NCBI GenBank assembly: GCA_016183065.1
Contig: JACPFF010000008.1
Coordinates: 1 to 56,387 of the forward strand
Length of the DNA: 56,387 nt
Origin: Deltaproteobacteria bacterium
Lineage (GTDB): Bacteria; UBA10199; GCA-002796325; JACPFF01
Reading direction: 5' to 3'
In this document: one piece after another, positions 24,823-33,537 of the stretch
Numbering within the stretch: the first letter of the stretch is position 1
Layout: every line of letters starts with the position of its first letter
Notes under the pieces: generated by a model
Seen by the model: the letters and a program-made list of their open reading frames with translations, nothing else
Told to the model about the DNA's origin: nothing
Database searches by the model: none
Position numbers and translations under genes: made by a program

Positions 24823-24839
24823 CGAAGAGGATGACGATC

Positions 24840-25289
24840 ATGCGACTCAATGAATTACGACCAAATCCGGGTGCGAGAAAATCGCGGAAGCGCCTTGGCC
24901 GTGGCGATGCCAGTGGGCACGGTGGAACCTCCACGCGGGGACACAAGGGACAGAAGGCCCGGACGGGCGGATATCACAAGCGGGGTTTTGAGGGAGGCCA
25001 GATGCCCCTCGCGCGTCGGTTGCCCAAACGCGGCTTTACCAACATTGATCGCCGCGAGGTCGCGGTCGTGAATCTCGATCAATTGCAGAATTGGCCGTCG
25101 GGGACCATGGTGACACCAGAGACGCTCGTGGCGCATGGACTGATTCCGAAGCGGCATGAGACCATCAAGTTGCTGGCCCGTGGGGATGCACCGTCAAAAC
25201 TCACCGTACGATTGGCCGCCGTTTCTGTCGCCGCAAAGGCCAAAGTTGAGTCGGCCGGCGGCGTAGTGGAAGATCCGACAGTGCAATAA
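24840..25289 (+). CDS. rplO: 50S ribosomal protein L15
   Basis: The 149-residue protein starts MRLNELRPNPGARKSRKRLG, followed by the Gly-rich basic region GRGDASGHGGTSTRGHKGQKAR and the SecY-proximal C-terminal domain. The ATG at 24840 is preferred over 24831 because it gives the family N-terminus and better spacing from GAAGAGG. secY follows 20 bases later. Confidence 0.95.
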   Translation: MRLNELRPNPGARKSRKRLGRGDASGHGGTSTRGHKGQKARTGGYHKRGFEGGQMPLARRLPKRGFTNIDRREVAVVNLDQLQNWPSGTMVTPETLVAHGLIPKRHETIKLLARGDAPSKLTVRLAAVSVAAKAKVESAGGVVEDPTVQ

Positions 25290-25309
25290 GGTGCGTTGGG
25301 GGAGTCACG

Positions 25310-26614
25310 GTGGCAACGGTTGGCAATATTGCGAAAATCCCAGAACTCCGACGACGGATTCTTTTTACCCTCTTGATGTTGGGAATTTATCGCCTCGGCA
25401 TCTATGTCCCAACACCGGGCATTGATACCGAGGCATTATCCCATATTTTACGCCAAGGGACGGTCTTTGACATTTTCAATCTCTTCTCGGGACGGGCCTT
25501 GGAGAATTTTTCGGTCTTTGCCTTGGGGATTATGCCGTACATCAGTGCGTCCATCATTATCCAACTTCTCGGCGTGGCAGTCCCGGCCGTGGAGCAGTTG
25601 AAAAAAGAGGGGGAGGCTGGTCACAAGAAGATCACACAATATACCCGCTATGGCACGGTCGTCTTAAGTCTCGTGCAGGGGTTTGGCATCAGTTATGGTT
25701 TGGAACAGCAGGGGGTGTTGCACCCCGGGGTCGGCGGCCTCTCTTTTTATCTGTTGACCATGATCACGCTGGCCGCGGGCACCTCGTTTCTGATGTGGCT
25801 CGGCGAGCAGATTACCGAGCGCGGCATCGGGAATGGCATCTCCCTGATCATTTTTGCCGGCATCGTGGCCAATGTTCCCTCATCATTTCGTGCCGCCTGG
25901 ATCGGCAAGGATCAATTCGGGGAACTCTTTGGATTTCTCCTCTTGCTCACCTCGATTGCCGCGATCATTGCTGCCATCGTCTATTTTGAACGAAGCCACC
26001 GCCGGATCCCAGTCCAATATGCCAAGCGAATCGTCGGGCGAAAAATGATGGGCGGGCAGGGATCGTATTTACCCCTCAAGATCAATATGGCGGGCGTGAT
26101 TCCGCCCATTTTTGCGCAATCGCTGATTCTCTTTCCCGCGACCATTGCGCAATTTTCACAAAGCGAGACGCTGCAAACGATCGCCTCGTATTTGGGCTCG
26201 GGGTGGATTTATAATGCGCTCTATGCGGGGCTCATTATTTTCTTTACCTATTTCTATACGGCGGTCACGTTTAATCCCATTGACGTGGCCGAAAATATCC
26301 AAAAATATGGCGGCTACATCCCGGGGATACGCCCAGGCAAAACTACTGCCGAATTTATTGACCGGATCCTCACGCGGATCACGGTGGGGGGTGCGCTCTA
26401 TATTACGACCATCTGTTTGCTTCCACAGATTCTGACCGGCATGATGGGGGTGCCACAGACGCTGGCCTTTACCTTTGGCGGCACCTCCTTGCTGATTATG
26501 GTCGGCGTGGCCATGGATACCGTCGGCCAAATGGAGTCTCATCTCCTCTCTCATCAATATGAAGGGGTCTTTGGCGGGCGAAGTGCGGGACGATTTCGTG
26601 GACGAAGAGGCTAA
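25310..26614 (+). CDS. secY: Preprotein translocase subunit SecY
   Basis: The 434-residue multi-pass protein has about ten membrane segments. Conserved parts include RLGIYVPTPGID near the N-terminus, the plug region after TM1 (FNLFSGRALENFSVFALGIMPYISAS), and NPIDVAENIQKYGGYIPGIRPG. It forms the Sec channel with SecE. It starts with GTG. The gene has its standard place between rplO and adk. Confidence 0.97.
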   Translation: MATVGNIAKIPELRRRILFTLLMLGIYRLGIYVPTPGIDTEALSHILRQGTVFDIFNLFSGRALENFSVFALGIMPYISASIIIQLLGVAVPAVEQLKKEGEAGHKKITQYTRYGTVVLSLVQGFGISYGLEQQGVLHPGVGGLSFYLLTMITLAAGTSFLMWLGEQITERGIGNGISLIIFAGIVANVPSSFRAAWIGKDQFGELFGFLLLLTSIAAIIAAIVYFERSHRRIPVQYAKRIVGRKMMGGQGSYLPLKINMAGVIPPIFAQSLILFPATIAQFSQSETLQTIASYLGSGWIYNALYAGLIIFFTYFYTAVTFNPIDVAENIQKYGGYIPGIRPGKTTAEFIDRILTRITVGGALYITTICLLPQILTGMMGVPQTLAFTFGGTSLLIMVGVAMDTVGQMESHLLSHQYEGVFGGRSAGRFRGRRG

Positions 26615-26683
26615 TAAAGTGATTGATGTCATCTGGTTATCATGATTGTATCCGCCGTTCCCATCCAAGATGAAACGAGTGTT

Positions 26684-27250
26684 ATGCGAATTATCTTGTT
26701 AGGACAACCCGGATGTGGCAAAGGCACGCAGGCGCAGCGCCTTGTGGCCGCCTACCATATTCCGAAACTGATTACGGGTGACATGTTGCGCGGGGCAGTT
26801 GAAGAAGGCTCGGCATTAGGGAAGATGGCCGATACGTATATGCGTCGGGGGGAGTTGCTCCCCGATGACATTATCCTCTCCTTGATGCGGGAACGGTTGA
26901 GCGCTCCGGATTGTCGTCGCGGCTATATCCTCGACGGATTTCCGCGGACAATCGCCCAGGCCAATGGGCTCGATGCGCTGATGGCGGCAGAAGGTGTGCC
27001 ACTCGATCATGTGCTCTTGTTTGAGGTCCCGGATGCGGAAAGCCGCAAACGATTACGGACGCGACGGACGGTTGAACATCGCCTCGATGACATTGACGAT
27101 ACCGTGCTCCATCGACTCGATGTCTATCGCCGTGCGACATTGCCGCTCGTAAAGTTTTATGAGGAACGGAGCCTTGTGCGTCGTATTCCTGCCACGGGAT
27201 CGATGGACGAGGTGCATCGACACATTTGTTCTGTGATAGACGGGTCGTAG
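26684..27250 (+). CDS. adk: Adenylate kinase, short-LID form
   Basis: The 188-residue enzyme interconverts ATP plus AMP and two ADP. The P-loop GQPGCGKGT is at residues 7-15. DGFPRTIAQANGLD marks the AMP side, and RRTVEHRLDDID lies in a short LID lacking the zinc cysteines of long adenylate kinases. The ATG at 26684 matches the family start; 14 in-frame codons upstream are unlikely to be used. map follows five bases after the stop. Confidence 0.95.
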   Translation: MRIILLGQPGCGKGTQAQRLVAAYHIPKLITGDMLRGAVEEGSALGKMADTYMRRGELLPDDIILSLMRERLSAPDCRRGYILDGFPRTIAQANGLDALMAAEGVPLDHVLLFEVPDAESRKRLRTRRTVEHRLDDIDDTVLHRLDVYRRATLPLVKFYEERSLVRRIPATGSMDEVHRHICSVIDGS

Positions 27251-27255
27251 CCGGT

Positions 27256-28005
27256 ATGATCGTTCTCAAGTCCCATGACGAGATCGAAACCATGCGGGTG
27301 GCGAATGGTATCGTGGTTGAGGTCATGGACCTCATGGCCGAGCAGATCGTCCCTGGGGTTCGGACCATCGATCTCAATGCCATGGCTGACGAGCATATCC
27401 GGCGGCGTGGGGCTATCCCCTCGTTTGTGGGGTACCACGGCTATCAACACGCGCTCTGCACGTCAATCAATGAGGAGGTCGTCCATGGGATCCCGGGGGA
27501 TCGGACCCTGCAAGAGGGTGACATCATCAGCATTGATTGCGGTGTCTACTGGGACGGGTTTCATGGCGATCATGCCCGGGCATTTTATGTGGGAGAGAAC
27601 CCGCCGGCAACGATCAGTCGATTGCTCAAGGTAAGTGAAGAGGCCCTCGGCCATGGGATTGCGCAGATGCGGACGGACAAACGGCTCTTTGATATTTCGG
27701 CGGCGGTGCAACACCATGTGGAAGCCCATGGGTACTCCGTCGTCCGGGATTATGTCGGGCATGGCATTGGGCGCCAGTTGCACGAAGAACCGCAGGTTCC
27801 GAATTTTGGACGCGCGGGGACCGGGATGAAATTGTTACCAGGACTTGTCTTGGCGATTGAACCGATGGTCAATGCCGGAAAGGCAGATGTGCGATTGCTC
27901 GACGATGGATGGACCGTGGTGACCCAAGACCGATCGCTTTCGGTCCACGTGGAACACTCAGTGGCGTTGCTTGAAAACGGGCCGCGCATACTGAGTAAAG
28001 GATGA
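27256..28005 (+). CDS. map: Methionine aminopeptidase type I
   Basis: The 249-residue enzyme removes the initiator methionine. The five metal ligands are present: Asp94, Asp105, His169, Glu202 and Glu233, with the substrate histidine at residue 78. There is no N-terminal zinc extension, so it is type Ia. The start at 27256 gives the normal [14 protein letters not shown] opening. infA begins one base after the stop. Confidence 0.96.
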   Translation: MIVLKSHDEIETMRVANGIVVEVMDLMAEQIVPGVRTIDLNAMADEHIRRRGAIPSFVGYHGYQHALCTSINEEVVHGIPGDRTLQEGDIISIDCGVYWDGFHGDHARAFYVGENPPATISRLLKVSEEALGHGIAQMRTDKRLFDISAAVQHHVEAHGYSVVRDYVGHGIGRQLHEEPQVPNFGRAGTGMKLLPGLVLAIEPMVNAGKADVRLLDDGWTVVTQDRSLSVHVEHSVALLENGPRILSKG

Positions 28006-28006
28006 T

Positions 28007-28225
28007 ATGGGAAAAGAAGATGTGATTGCGGTGGAAGGAAAGGTCCTTGAGACATTACCCAATGCCATGTTTCGGGTGGAATTGGCCAATGGCCACAAGG
28101 TCCTCGCCCATATTTCCGGGAAGATGCGGATGTTTTATATCAAAATTTTGCCGGGCGATACAGTCACCGTGGAACTCTCTCCCTATGATCTCACCCGCGG
28201 GCGTATTACGTATCGAAACAAGTAA
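28007..28225 (+). CDS. infA: Translation initiation factor IF-1
   Basis: The 72-residue OB-fold protein starts [22 protein letters not shown] and contains [22 protein letters not shown] and the C-terminal [15 protein letters not shown]. Length and sequence match the family exactly. IF-1 occupies the A site during initiation. It is cotranscribed with map and rpmJ. Confidence 0.97.
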   Translation: MGKEDVIAVEGKVLETLPNAMFRVELANGHKVLAHISGKMRMFYIKILPGDTVTVELSPYDLTRGRITYRNK

Positions 28226-28239
28226 CAAGGTGGTGAACG

Positions 28240-28353
28240 ATGAAAGTGCGATCATCAGTGAAAAAAATCTGCGAAAAGTGCCGGGTGATCCGGCGTAAGG
28301 GGGTGGTGCGCGTGATGTGCACCAATCCGAAACATCGTCAAAGGCAGGGGTAA
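28240..28353 (+). CDS. rpmJ: 50S ribosomal protein L36
   Basis: The 37-residue protein starts [14 protein letters not shown]. Its ligands CEKC, a third cysteine in VMCTNP and the following histidine (PKHRQRQG) form the single zinc site of the standard L36. Its position between infA and rpsM is normal. Confidence 0.95.
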   Translation: MKVRSSVKKICEKCRVIRRKGVVRVMCTNPKHRQRQG

Positions 28354-28374
28354 CTGACAGCAAGGAGTCATGGG

Positions 28375-28755
28375 ATGGCACGTATTGCGGGAGTCGATGT
28401 TCCAACAAAGAAAAAAGTCGGGATTGCCCTCCGATATATTTATGGCATTGGGCCGACCGTTGCCACGGCGATTGTCGATGAGGCCGGCATTGATCCGGCA
28501 ACGCTCGCTGGCGATTTAAGCGAGACGCAAGTTGCCGCGATCCGCGAGATCATCGAAGAAAAATATCCGGTGGAGGGTGATCTCCGTCGCCAGGTGCAGT
28601 CGAATATCAAGCTCTTGAAGGACCTCGGCTCGTGGCGTGGCATGCGGCATATCCGGCGACTCCCCATCAAGGGACGGACCCATTCAAACGGACGGACGTG
28701 CAAGGGGCGCAAGCGCCTTGCGATTGCGGGCAAGAAAGCCCCGCCAAAGGGATAA
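28375..28755 (+). CDS. rpsM: 30S ribosomal protein S13
   Basis: The 126-residue protein starts MARIAGVDVPTKKKVGIALRY, contains an H2TH-like segment (IYGIGPTVATAIVDEAGID), and ends with the basic GRTHSNGRTCKGRKRLAIAGKKAPPKG tail that reaches P-site tRNA. AAGGAG precedes the ATG. It starts the alpha-operon part of the block. Confidence 0.96.
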   Translation: MARIAGVDVPTKKKVGIALRYIYGIGPTVATAIVDEAGIDPATLAGDLSETQVAAIREIIEEKYPVEGDLRRQVQSNIKLLKDLGSWRGMRHIRRLPIKGRTHSNGRTCKGRKRLAIAGKKAPPKG

Positions 28756-28773
28756 CCTGAAGGAGCGATCTCT

Positions 28774-29259
28774 ATGAGTGACGAACAAGAGAAAACGACC
28801 ACCACGGCAACACCGAACCCGGAACTCCCGAATGTTCCGGCTGTTGCCGAAGCGACCGAACCCCCTGAGGGCACGGTCACGCCGGTGAAAGGTCGGAAAA
28901 AAGGGAAGAAGGTGGTGGCCATAGGCGTGGCACATATCCTGGCAACTTTTAATAACACGTTGATCACGATTACCGACCCGCAGGGGAATGTCGTGGCGTG
29001 GTCATCGGCGGGTGCCAAGGGCTTTCGCGGTTCTCGAAAAAGCACGCCCTTTGCGGCCCAGATGGCCGGAGAAGAGGTCGCCCGCAAGGTGCGGGATCTC
29101 GGGATGCGCACGCTCAGTATCTCCGTCAAGGGTCCTGGCGCCGGTCGTGAATCCGCGGTCCGGGCAATCGCCCATGCGGGGATGAAGGTCACGGCCATTC
29201 GGGACGTGACGCCGATTCCCCATAATGGATGTCGGCCCCCAAAACGGAGGAGGGTGTAA
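28774..29259 (+). CDS. rpsK: 30S ribosomal protein S11 with N-terminal extension
   Basis: Residues 48-161 form a normal S11 ([21 protein letters not shown] to [19 protein letters not shown]). Before it lie about 43 residues rich in Glu, Thr, Pro and Ala, followed by a KGRKKGKK patch. This extension is longer than usual. The ATG at 28774 has AAGGAG about ten bases upstream, so the extension is probably translated. S11 forms part of the 30S platform. The stop overlaps the rpsD start by one base. Confidence 0.94.
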   Translation: MSDEQEKTTTTATPNPELPNVPAVAEATEPPEGTVTPVKGRKKGKKVVAIGVAHILATFNNTLITITDPQGNVVAWSSAGAKGFRGSRKSTPFAAQMAGEEVARKVRDLGMRTLSISVKGPGAGRESAVRAIAHAGMKVTAIRDVTPIPHNGCRPPKRRRV

Positions 29260-29891
29260 TGGCGCGGTACTCAGAAGCGGTTTGCCGATTCTGCCGTCGG
29301 GAAGGAATCAAACTCTTTCTCAAGGGCGATCGGTGCCTGACCGAAAAGTGCGCGATTGAGCGCCGGCAATACGGTCCCGGCCAGCATGGGCAGGGACGAC
29401 GGCAAAAGCAGACCGAATACGGCATGCAGCTCCGTGAGAAACAGAAGGTCAAGCGGATGTACGGACTCACCGAGCAACAGTTTCGGATCACGTTCGAGCG
29501 GGCTGAGCGGATGAAGGGGATTACGGGCGAAAATCTTCTGCAGCTCCTGGAACGTCGCCTCGACAACACCGCCTATCGCTGTGGCATTGGCCGCTCGCGC
29601 AAGGAAGTCCGACAACTCGTGATGCACGGACATGTCCGGGTCAATGGCCATCGCGTATCGATTCCTTCCTATACCGTCCGGCAGGGCGATGAGATCACGG
29701 TCGACCCGAAGAGCGAGAAGCTGGCGTGTATTGCCGAATCGGTCGAAGGGGTAGAGCGGCGTGGTGGCATTCCAGACTGGCTCCACTTTGAAAAAATGGC
29801 GTTGCGTGCGCAGGTGACGGCCCTTCCTGAGCGTCAGCACCTCACCATGCCGATGAATGAGCAGTTGATTGTGGAATTGTATTCAAAATAA
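29259..29891 (+). CDS. rpsD: 30S ribosomal protein S4, zinc-binding form
   Basis: The 210-residue protein starts [20 protein letters not shown]. The N-terminal cysteines (CRFC, DRC and EKC) form the zinc site of C+ type S4. An S4 RNA-binding domain follows (LLQLLERRLDNTAYRCGIGRSRKEVRQLVMHGHVRVNG). S4 nucleates 30S assembly. The ATG at 29259 overlaps the rpsK stop (TAATG), so earlier codons were excluded. Confidence 0.96.
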   Translation: MARYSEAVCRFCRREGIKLFLKGDRCLTEKCAIERRQYGPGQHGQGRRQKQTEYGMQLREKQKVKRMYGLTEQQFRITFERAERMKGITGENLLQLLERRLDNTAYRCGIGRSRKEVRQLVMHGHVRVNGHRVSIPSYTVRQGDEITVDPKSEKLACIAESVEGVERRGGIPDWLHFEKMALRAQVTALPERQHLTMPMNEQLIVELYSK

Positions 29892-29927
29892 TTCGCCACC
29901 ACCGTGCTTATTGAAGGAGGAGAGATT

Positions 29928-30938
29928 ATGTATCAAAATTGGCGGTCGATGATTTACCCCAAAGGATTGGTCTTTGATGCGGATGACGTCACATCGACGT
30001 ATGGAAAATTTGAGGTGCGGCCCCTTGAACGTGGATTTGGGACCACGATCGGGAATAGCCTGCGTCGGGTCCTCCTCTCCTCGCTTCAGGGGGCGGCCAT
30101 TGTCGGTGTCAAAATCGATGGGGTCCTGCATGAGTTTTCGACCGTCCCGGGTGTGCGGGAAGACGTGAGCGATATCCTGCTGAATCTCAAACAGGTCCGT
30201 GTCCGTCTGCATGAAGGGCGCGAGGCCACGCTCACCCTCACGGCGAAGGCGGAAGGTGTGGTCACGGCGGGACAGATCGAGGCCCCGGCACAGGCCGAGA
30301 TCCTGAATCCGGATCAACATATTGCCACGATCGGTCCCTCCGGCACATTAAAAATGGAGATGATCGTCCGCATGGGAAAGGGCTATGTCGCGGCAGAACA
30401 AAACAAGGATGAGCAATTTCCAGTCGGGATGATGGCCCTCGATGCCCTCTATGCACCGGTCCGCCGCGTCAATTACATGGTGACCAATGCCCGCGTGGGT
30501 CAGATCACGGACTACGATCGGTTGGTCCTCGAAGTCTGGACCGACGGCTCGGTCCGGCCTGATGATGCGATTGCGTATTCGGCCAAGATCCTGAAAGAAC
30601 AATTGCAGTTATTCATCAACTTTGAGGAAGTCCAAGAGCCGGTGGAAGTGAAGACCGCGGAAGAATCGCAGCCGCTCAACGAAAACTTGTATCGCCGTGT
30701 CGATGAGCTTGAACTCTCGGTGCGATCCGCCAACTGTCTGGCCAATGCCAATATCAAGTATATCGGTGAGTTGTGCCAATATTCCGAGGCAGAAATGCTG
30801 AAAACCAAAAACTTCGGACGAAAATCGCTCAATGAGATTAAAGAGATCGTCCACAGCATGGGCCTCGCGCTGGGAATGAAACTCGATGGCTTTGACCCCA
30901 TGGAGGCAGAACGGTTTCGGCCAAAAGAGGTCGAATAG
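29928..30938 (+). CDS. rpoA: DNA-directed RNA polymerase subunit alpha
   Basis: The 336-residue protein has an N-terminal assembly domain ([30 protein letters not shown]) and a C-terminal domain (residues about 250-325) with [23 protein letters not shown] and the [13 protein letters not shown] helix-hairpin that binds UP elements and activators. The strong AAGGAGGAG eight bases before the ATG at 29928 decides the start. Confidence 0.97.
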   Translation: MYQNWRSMIYPKGLVFDADDVTSTYGKFEVRPLERGFGTTIGNSLRRVLLSSLQGAAIVGVKIDGVLHEFSTVPGVREDVSDILLNLKQVRVRLHEGREATLTLTAKAEGVVTAGQIEAPAQAEILNPDQHIATIGPSGTLKMEMIVRMGKGYVAAEQNKDEQFPVGMMALDALYAPVRRVNYMVTNARVGQITDYDRLVLEVWTDGSVRPDDAIAYSAKILKEQLQLFINFEEVQEPVEVKTAEESQPLNENLYRRVDELELSVRSANCLANANIKYIGELCQYSEAEMLKTKNFGRKSLNEIKEIVHSMGLALGMKLDGFDPMEAERFRPKEVE

Positions 30939-30949
30939 TCGGAGGACGT

Positions 30950-31489
30950 ATGCGGCATCACGTAGCGTATCGAAAATTGGGGCGGACCACGGCACATCGC
31001 ATCGCACTGCTCCGCAATCTGGCCACACAGCTCGTCATGCGCGATCGTATCGAGACCACTGTGCCAAAGGCCAAAGAACTGCGACGCTATGCGGATCGTT
31101 TGGTAACGCTGGGGAAAGCGGGGACCGTGGCCGCCCGGAGACGGGCCGCCACATTGGTCGCGGATGAAACCGTCTTGACCAAAGTCTTCTCCCAGTTCCC
31201 CGATCGCTTCCAAGGCCGCAATGGGGGATATACCCGCATCCTCCGCCTTGGTCATCGCCATGGCGATTCGGCCCCCATGGCAATCATTGAATACGTCACG
31301 GCGGACGTGACAGGAACCGTCGGGAAAAAAGAGAAACGGTCTGGGTCGGGGCGTGGAAAGAAAAAGGGACTCCATCGGGGCGAAAAAGGGGCGGCACCGG
31401 CTGAGGCAAAAAAGGACTCGCGTGCAGGCGTAGCGACGCGATCCACCAGAGGTCCCAAAAAAGCGCCAGCACGCCAGAAGAAGGGATAA
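30950..31489 (+). CDS. rplQ: 50S ribosomal protein L17 with basic C-terminal tail
   Basis: Residues 1-119 are a standard L17 ([24 protein letters not shown] through PMAIIEYV). About 60 more residues follow, rich in Lys, Arg, Gly, Ala and Ser and probably disordered. This tail is much longer than in E. coli. L17 lies beside the tunnel exit. Its stop is directly followed by the next gene's start with no spacer. Confidence 0.95.
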   Translation: MRHHVAYRKLGRTTAHRIALLRNLATQLVMRDRIETTVPKAKELRRYADRLVTLGKAGTVAARRRAATLVADETVLTKVFSQFPDRFQGRNGGYTRILRLGHRHGDSAPMAIIEYVTADVTGTVGKKEKRSGSGRGKKKGLHRGEKGAAPAEAKKDSRAGVATRSTRGPKKAPARQKKG

Positions 31490-32020
31490 GTGCGGGCCCG
31501 TATTGTCCTGATCCTCATTCTTGTCGGGGGTATTCTCTTTTACTTCTCCATGCGAGAGAAGGGTTCGGTCCGCCTCGGTTCTGAGGCCCCAGCCTTTGCC
31601 CTGCAGAATGCCGAGGGAGAGACCATTCGTTCGGTCAGCTTTCGCGGTCAGGTCCTCCTCGTGAATTTCTGGGCGACGTTTTGCCATACCTGCGTGACGG
31701 AAATTCCCTCCCTCAATCGACTGGCGACCCATTTTCGTGGGCGACCGTTTCAGATCCTCGGAATCAGTGAAGATGCCGGAGGCACCCTGGCGTGGGAAAC
31801 GATGGCGCGATTCCAGCAGTCCGTCCCGATCACGTTTCCCATCCTGCTCGATCTGAGCGGTCACGTCGCTGATCAGTACGGGACCTATCTCCTTCCAGAG
31901 ACCTATCTGCTTGATGGGGAGGGAGAGGTTGTCCGAAAAATTACCGGTGGGATCAATTGGGATGATCCGCAGGTGATTGAGGAGATCGACGCACTCGTGG
32001 CCGAGATTGAGCAGGGATGA
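31490..32020 (+). CDS. TlpA-like thioredoxin-fold protein, membrane anchored
   Basis: The 176-residue protein starts with GTG on the base after the rplQ stop. Residues 5-20 form one hydrophobic segment, so it is probably anchored with its domain in the periplasm. The redoxin domain has active site WATFCHTC with Cys65 and Cys68, and a later cis-proline region ([11 protein letters not shown]). Such proteins reduce disulfides, for instance in cytochrome c maturation. No cytochrome genes are nearby, so the substrate is unknown. Confidence 0.85.
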   Translation: MRARIVLILILVGGILFYFSMREKGSVRLGSEAPAFALQNAEGETIRSVSFRGQVLLVNFWATFCHTCVTEIPSLNRLATHFRGRPFQILGISEDAGGTLAWETMARFQQSVPITFPILLDLSGHVADQYGTYLLPETYLLDGEGEVVRKITGGINWDDPQVIEEIDALVAEIEQG

Positions 32021-32077
32021 ACTGCAAAGTGCATTCACCAGAGAATGGCGTATGAACTCTCCGGTGTTCCCCCGCCC

Positions 32078-32125
32078 ATTCAATGCATACAACTAATTGA
32101 TATCATTGAATAAATAGATTTTATT
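32078..32125 (+). promoter_or_regulatory. AT-rich inverted repeat and possible promoter before the lipoprotein gene
   Basis: ATTCAATG (32078-32085) and CATTGAAT (32104-32111) are perfect eight-base arms separated by 18 bases. TTGATA at 32097 and TTTATT at 32120 are spaced 17 bases apart and could be a weak -35/-10 pair. The 190-base gap between the TlpA-like gene and the lipoprotein gene marks the end of the ribosomal block. The hairpin could be a terminator or an operator. Confidence 0.35.
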
Positions 32126-32210
32126 TGCCTTGGCACGCAACCAATGGCCCATGCTGCCGAATACCTGAGTGGAAGGGTCGCTTGTCCTGAACGGATGAAA
32201 GGAGCAGCGT

Positions 32211-32873
32211 ATGCCACTGCAAAAAATGACGCCGATGCTGATCGTGCTGATGGTGTGTGCCACCGTCGGCCTTGCGGGGTGTAATGCCTTTAATGAGCAT
32301 AATAAAGAACAGCAGGCGCTCACCACCGCGCTCGGTCCGGACTACCAACTCGCCCCTGAAGGGGGAGAGGAGACCGAGGTCGAGGCCCCGGCGGATGGGG
32401 GAGCGACGCCCGATGTGGAAGTGGTCACAGTGCTCTGTGAGCCGATGACGAATATTGCCGTGGAAGTGGTCACGCCCGAAGAGGGGCAAGGGACCACCGA
32501 ATCCGTGCTCAATGGGGAAAAGGTATTGGCGGCAGCAACCCGCATCGATGGGATGACCACACTGATTACCCTGGGATCGGAGACCGAACAACTCTCCTTC
32601 ACGATTCGCAAGGAGGGCGAGACCTATGCCGTCTGTGCAGCGACCTATGCAAAAGGTGGGAGTCTCCAGGTCGCCAGTGGGGGAACGATAGTAATTGAGC
32701 GCTTCAATGAGGTCTCGGGCGATACAGAGCAGATCAACGCCGGGACTTTCTCGCTCGATTTTGCCCCTGACGCCGGCGCCACGAAATCGGCCGCGGTCCT
32801 GATTGGCGGCAAGGCCGAAGATGCTCTGCATGCCGAGGGGAGTTACTACACCGACATCGTTGCGGTGTATTAG
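32211..32873 (+). CDS. Putative lipoprotein of unknown function
   Basis: The 220-residue protein has a signal peptide with a hydrophobic core (residues 8-21) and lipobox LAGC, placing the lipidated Cys near residue 24. After it come a charged, Glu/Pro/Ala-rich linker and a beta-rich domain with repeated Val/Thr/Gly stretches. The mature protein is probably on the inner or outer membrane facing the periplasm. GAAAGGAGCAG precedes the ATG. I do not recognise the family. efp follows after 91 bases. Confidence 0.75.
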   Translation: MPLQKMTPMLIVLMVCATVGLAGCNAFNEHNKEQQALTTALGPDYQLAPEGGEETEVEAPADGGATPDVEVVTVLCEPMTNIAVEVVTPEEGQGTTESVLNGEKVLAAATRIDGMTTLITLGSETEQLSFTIRKEGETYAVCAATYAKGGSLQVASGGTIVIERFNEVSGDTEQINAGTFSLDFAPDAGATKSAAVLIGGKAEDALHAEGSYYTDIVAVY

Positions 32874-32964
32874 GGCCTCATAGGGTCCATCGCGCCATCC
32901 GTTGCGTCGAGATTCTCCTTGACCGAACCTCCCGGGGCCCGTACCTATCATCCCCAAGTTCTTT

Positions 32965-33522
32965 ATGATGATCGCGACGCAGATCCGGGCAGGGATGATT
33001 CTCGATATGGAGGGGACACTCTATCGGGTCATGCACGTCGATCATCTCACGCCAGGGAACAAACGCGGCATTATCCAGACCCAGTTACGTAACCTTACCT
33101 CCGGCAATCAGGAAGAACGCCGATTCGGTTCCGATGCAAAGGTCGAACGGGCGATTTTGGAACAGCATCTCCTCGAGTTCCTTTACGCGGATGAGTCCTA
33201 CTATCATTTCATGAATACCGATAACTTTGAACAGCTGGCCATTGCCCGCGAAGAGATGGCAGACCTTGCCCCATATCTCCTCCCGAATATGCGGGTCGAT
33301 GCCGACTTTCATGAAGGCCGTGCGGTTGGCATCAGTCTCCCGGCAGCAGCCACATTCACGGTGGTCGAGGCCGAACCGACGGTCAAAAAGGCGACGGCGA
33401 GCGCCACCTATAAACAGGCCACCATGGAGACGGGACTGGTCGTCAAGGTCCCGAATTTCATTCAAGTGGGAGATACCATCAAGGTGGATACCACCACGGG
33501 GGCCTATCTCGGTCGGGAATAA
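32965..33522 (+). CDS. efp: Elongation factor P
   Basis: The 185-residue protein has the KOW-like N-domain (RAGMILDMEGTLYRVMHVDHL) and two OB domains ending VPNFIQVGDTIKVDTTTGAYLGRE. EF-P relieves stalling at polyproline. The tip loop that is modified in E. coli reads TPGNKRG here, with Lys33 and Arg34, so a modification system cannot be predicted from this window. Start could be either of two adjacent ATGs. Confidence 0.94.
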   Translation: MMIATQIRAGMILDMEGTLYRVMHVDHLTPGNKRGIIQTQLRNLTSGNQEERRFGSDAKVERAILEQHLLEFLYADESYYHFMNTDNFEQLAIAREEMADLAPYLLPNMRVDADFHEGRAVGISLPAAATFTVVEAEPTVKKATASATYKQATMETGLVVKVPNFIQVGDTIKVDTTTGAYLGRE

Positions 33523-33537
33523 AAAAAGGAGAGCATC

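Noticed and set aside
32126-32150. Sigma-54 promoter (TGGCACG) before the lipoprotein gene
   Set aside because: TGGCACG is present, but no GC at the required spacing downstream.
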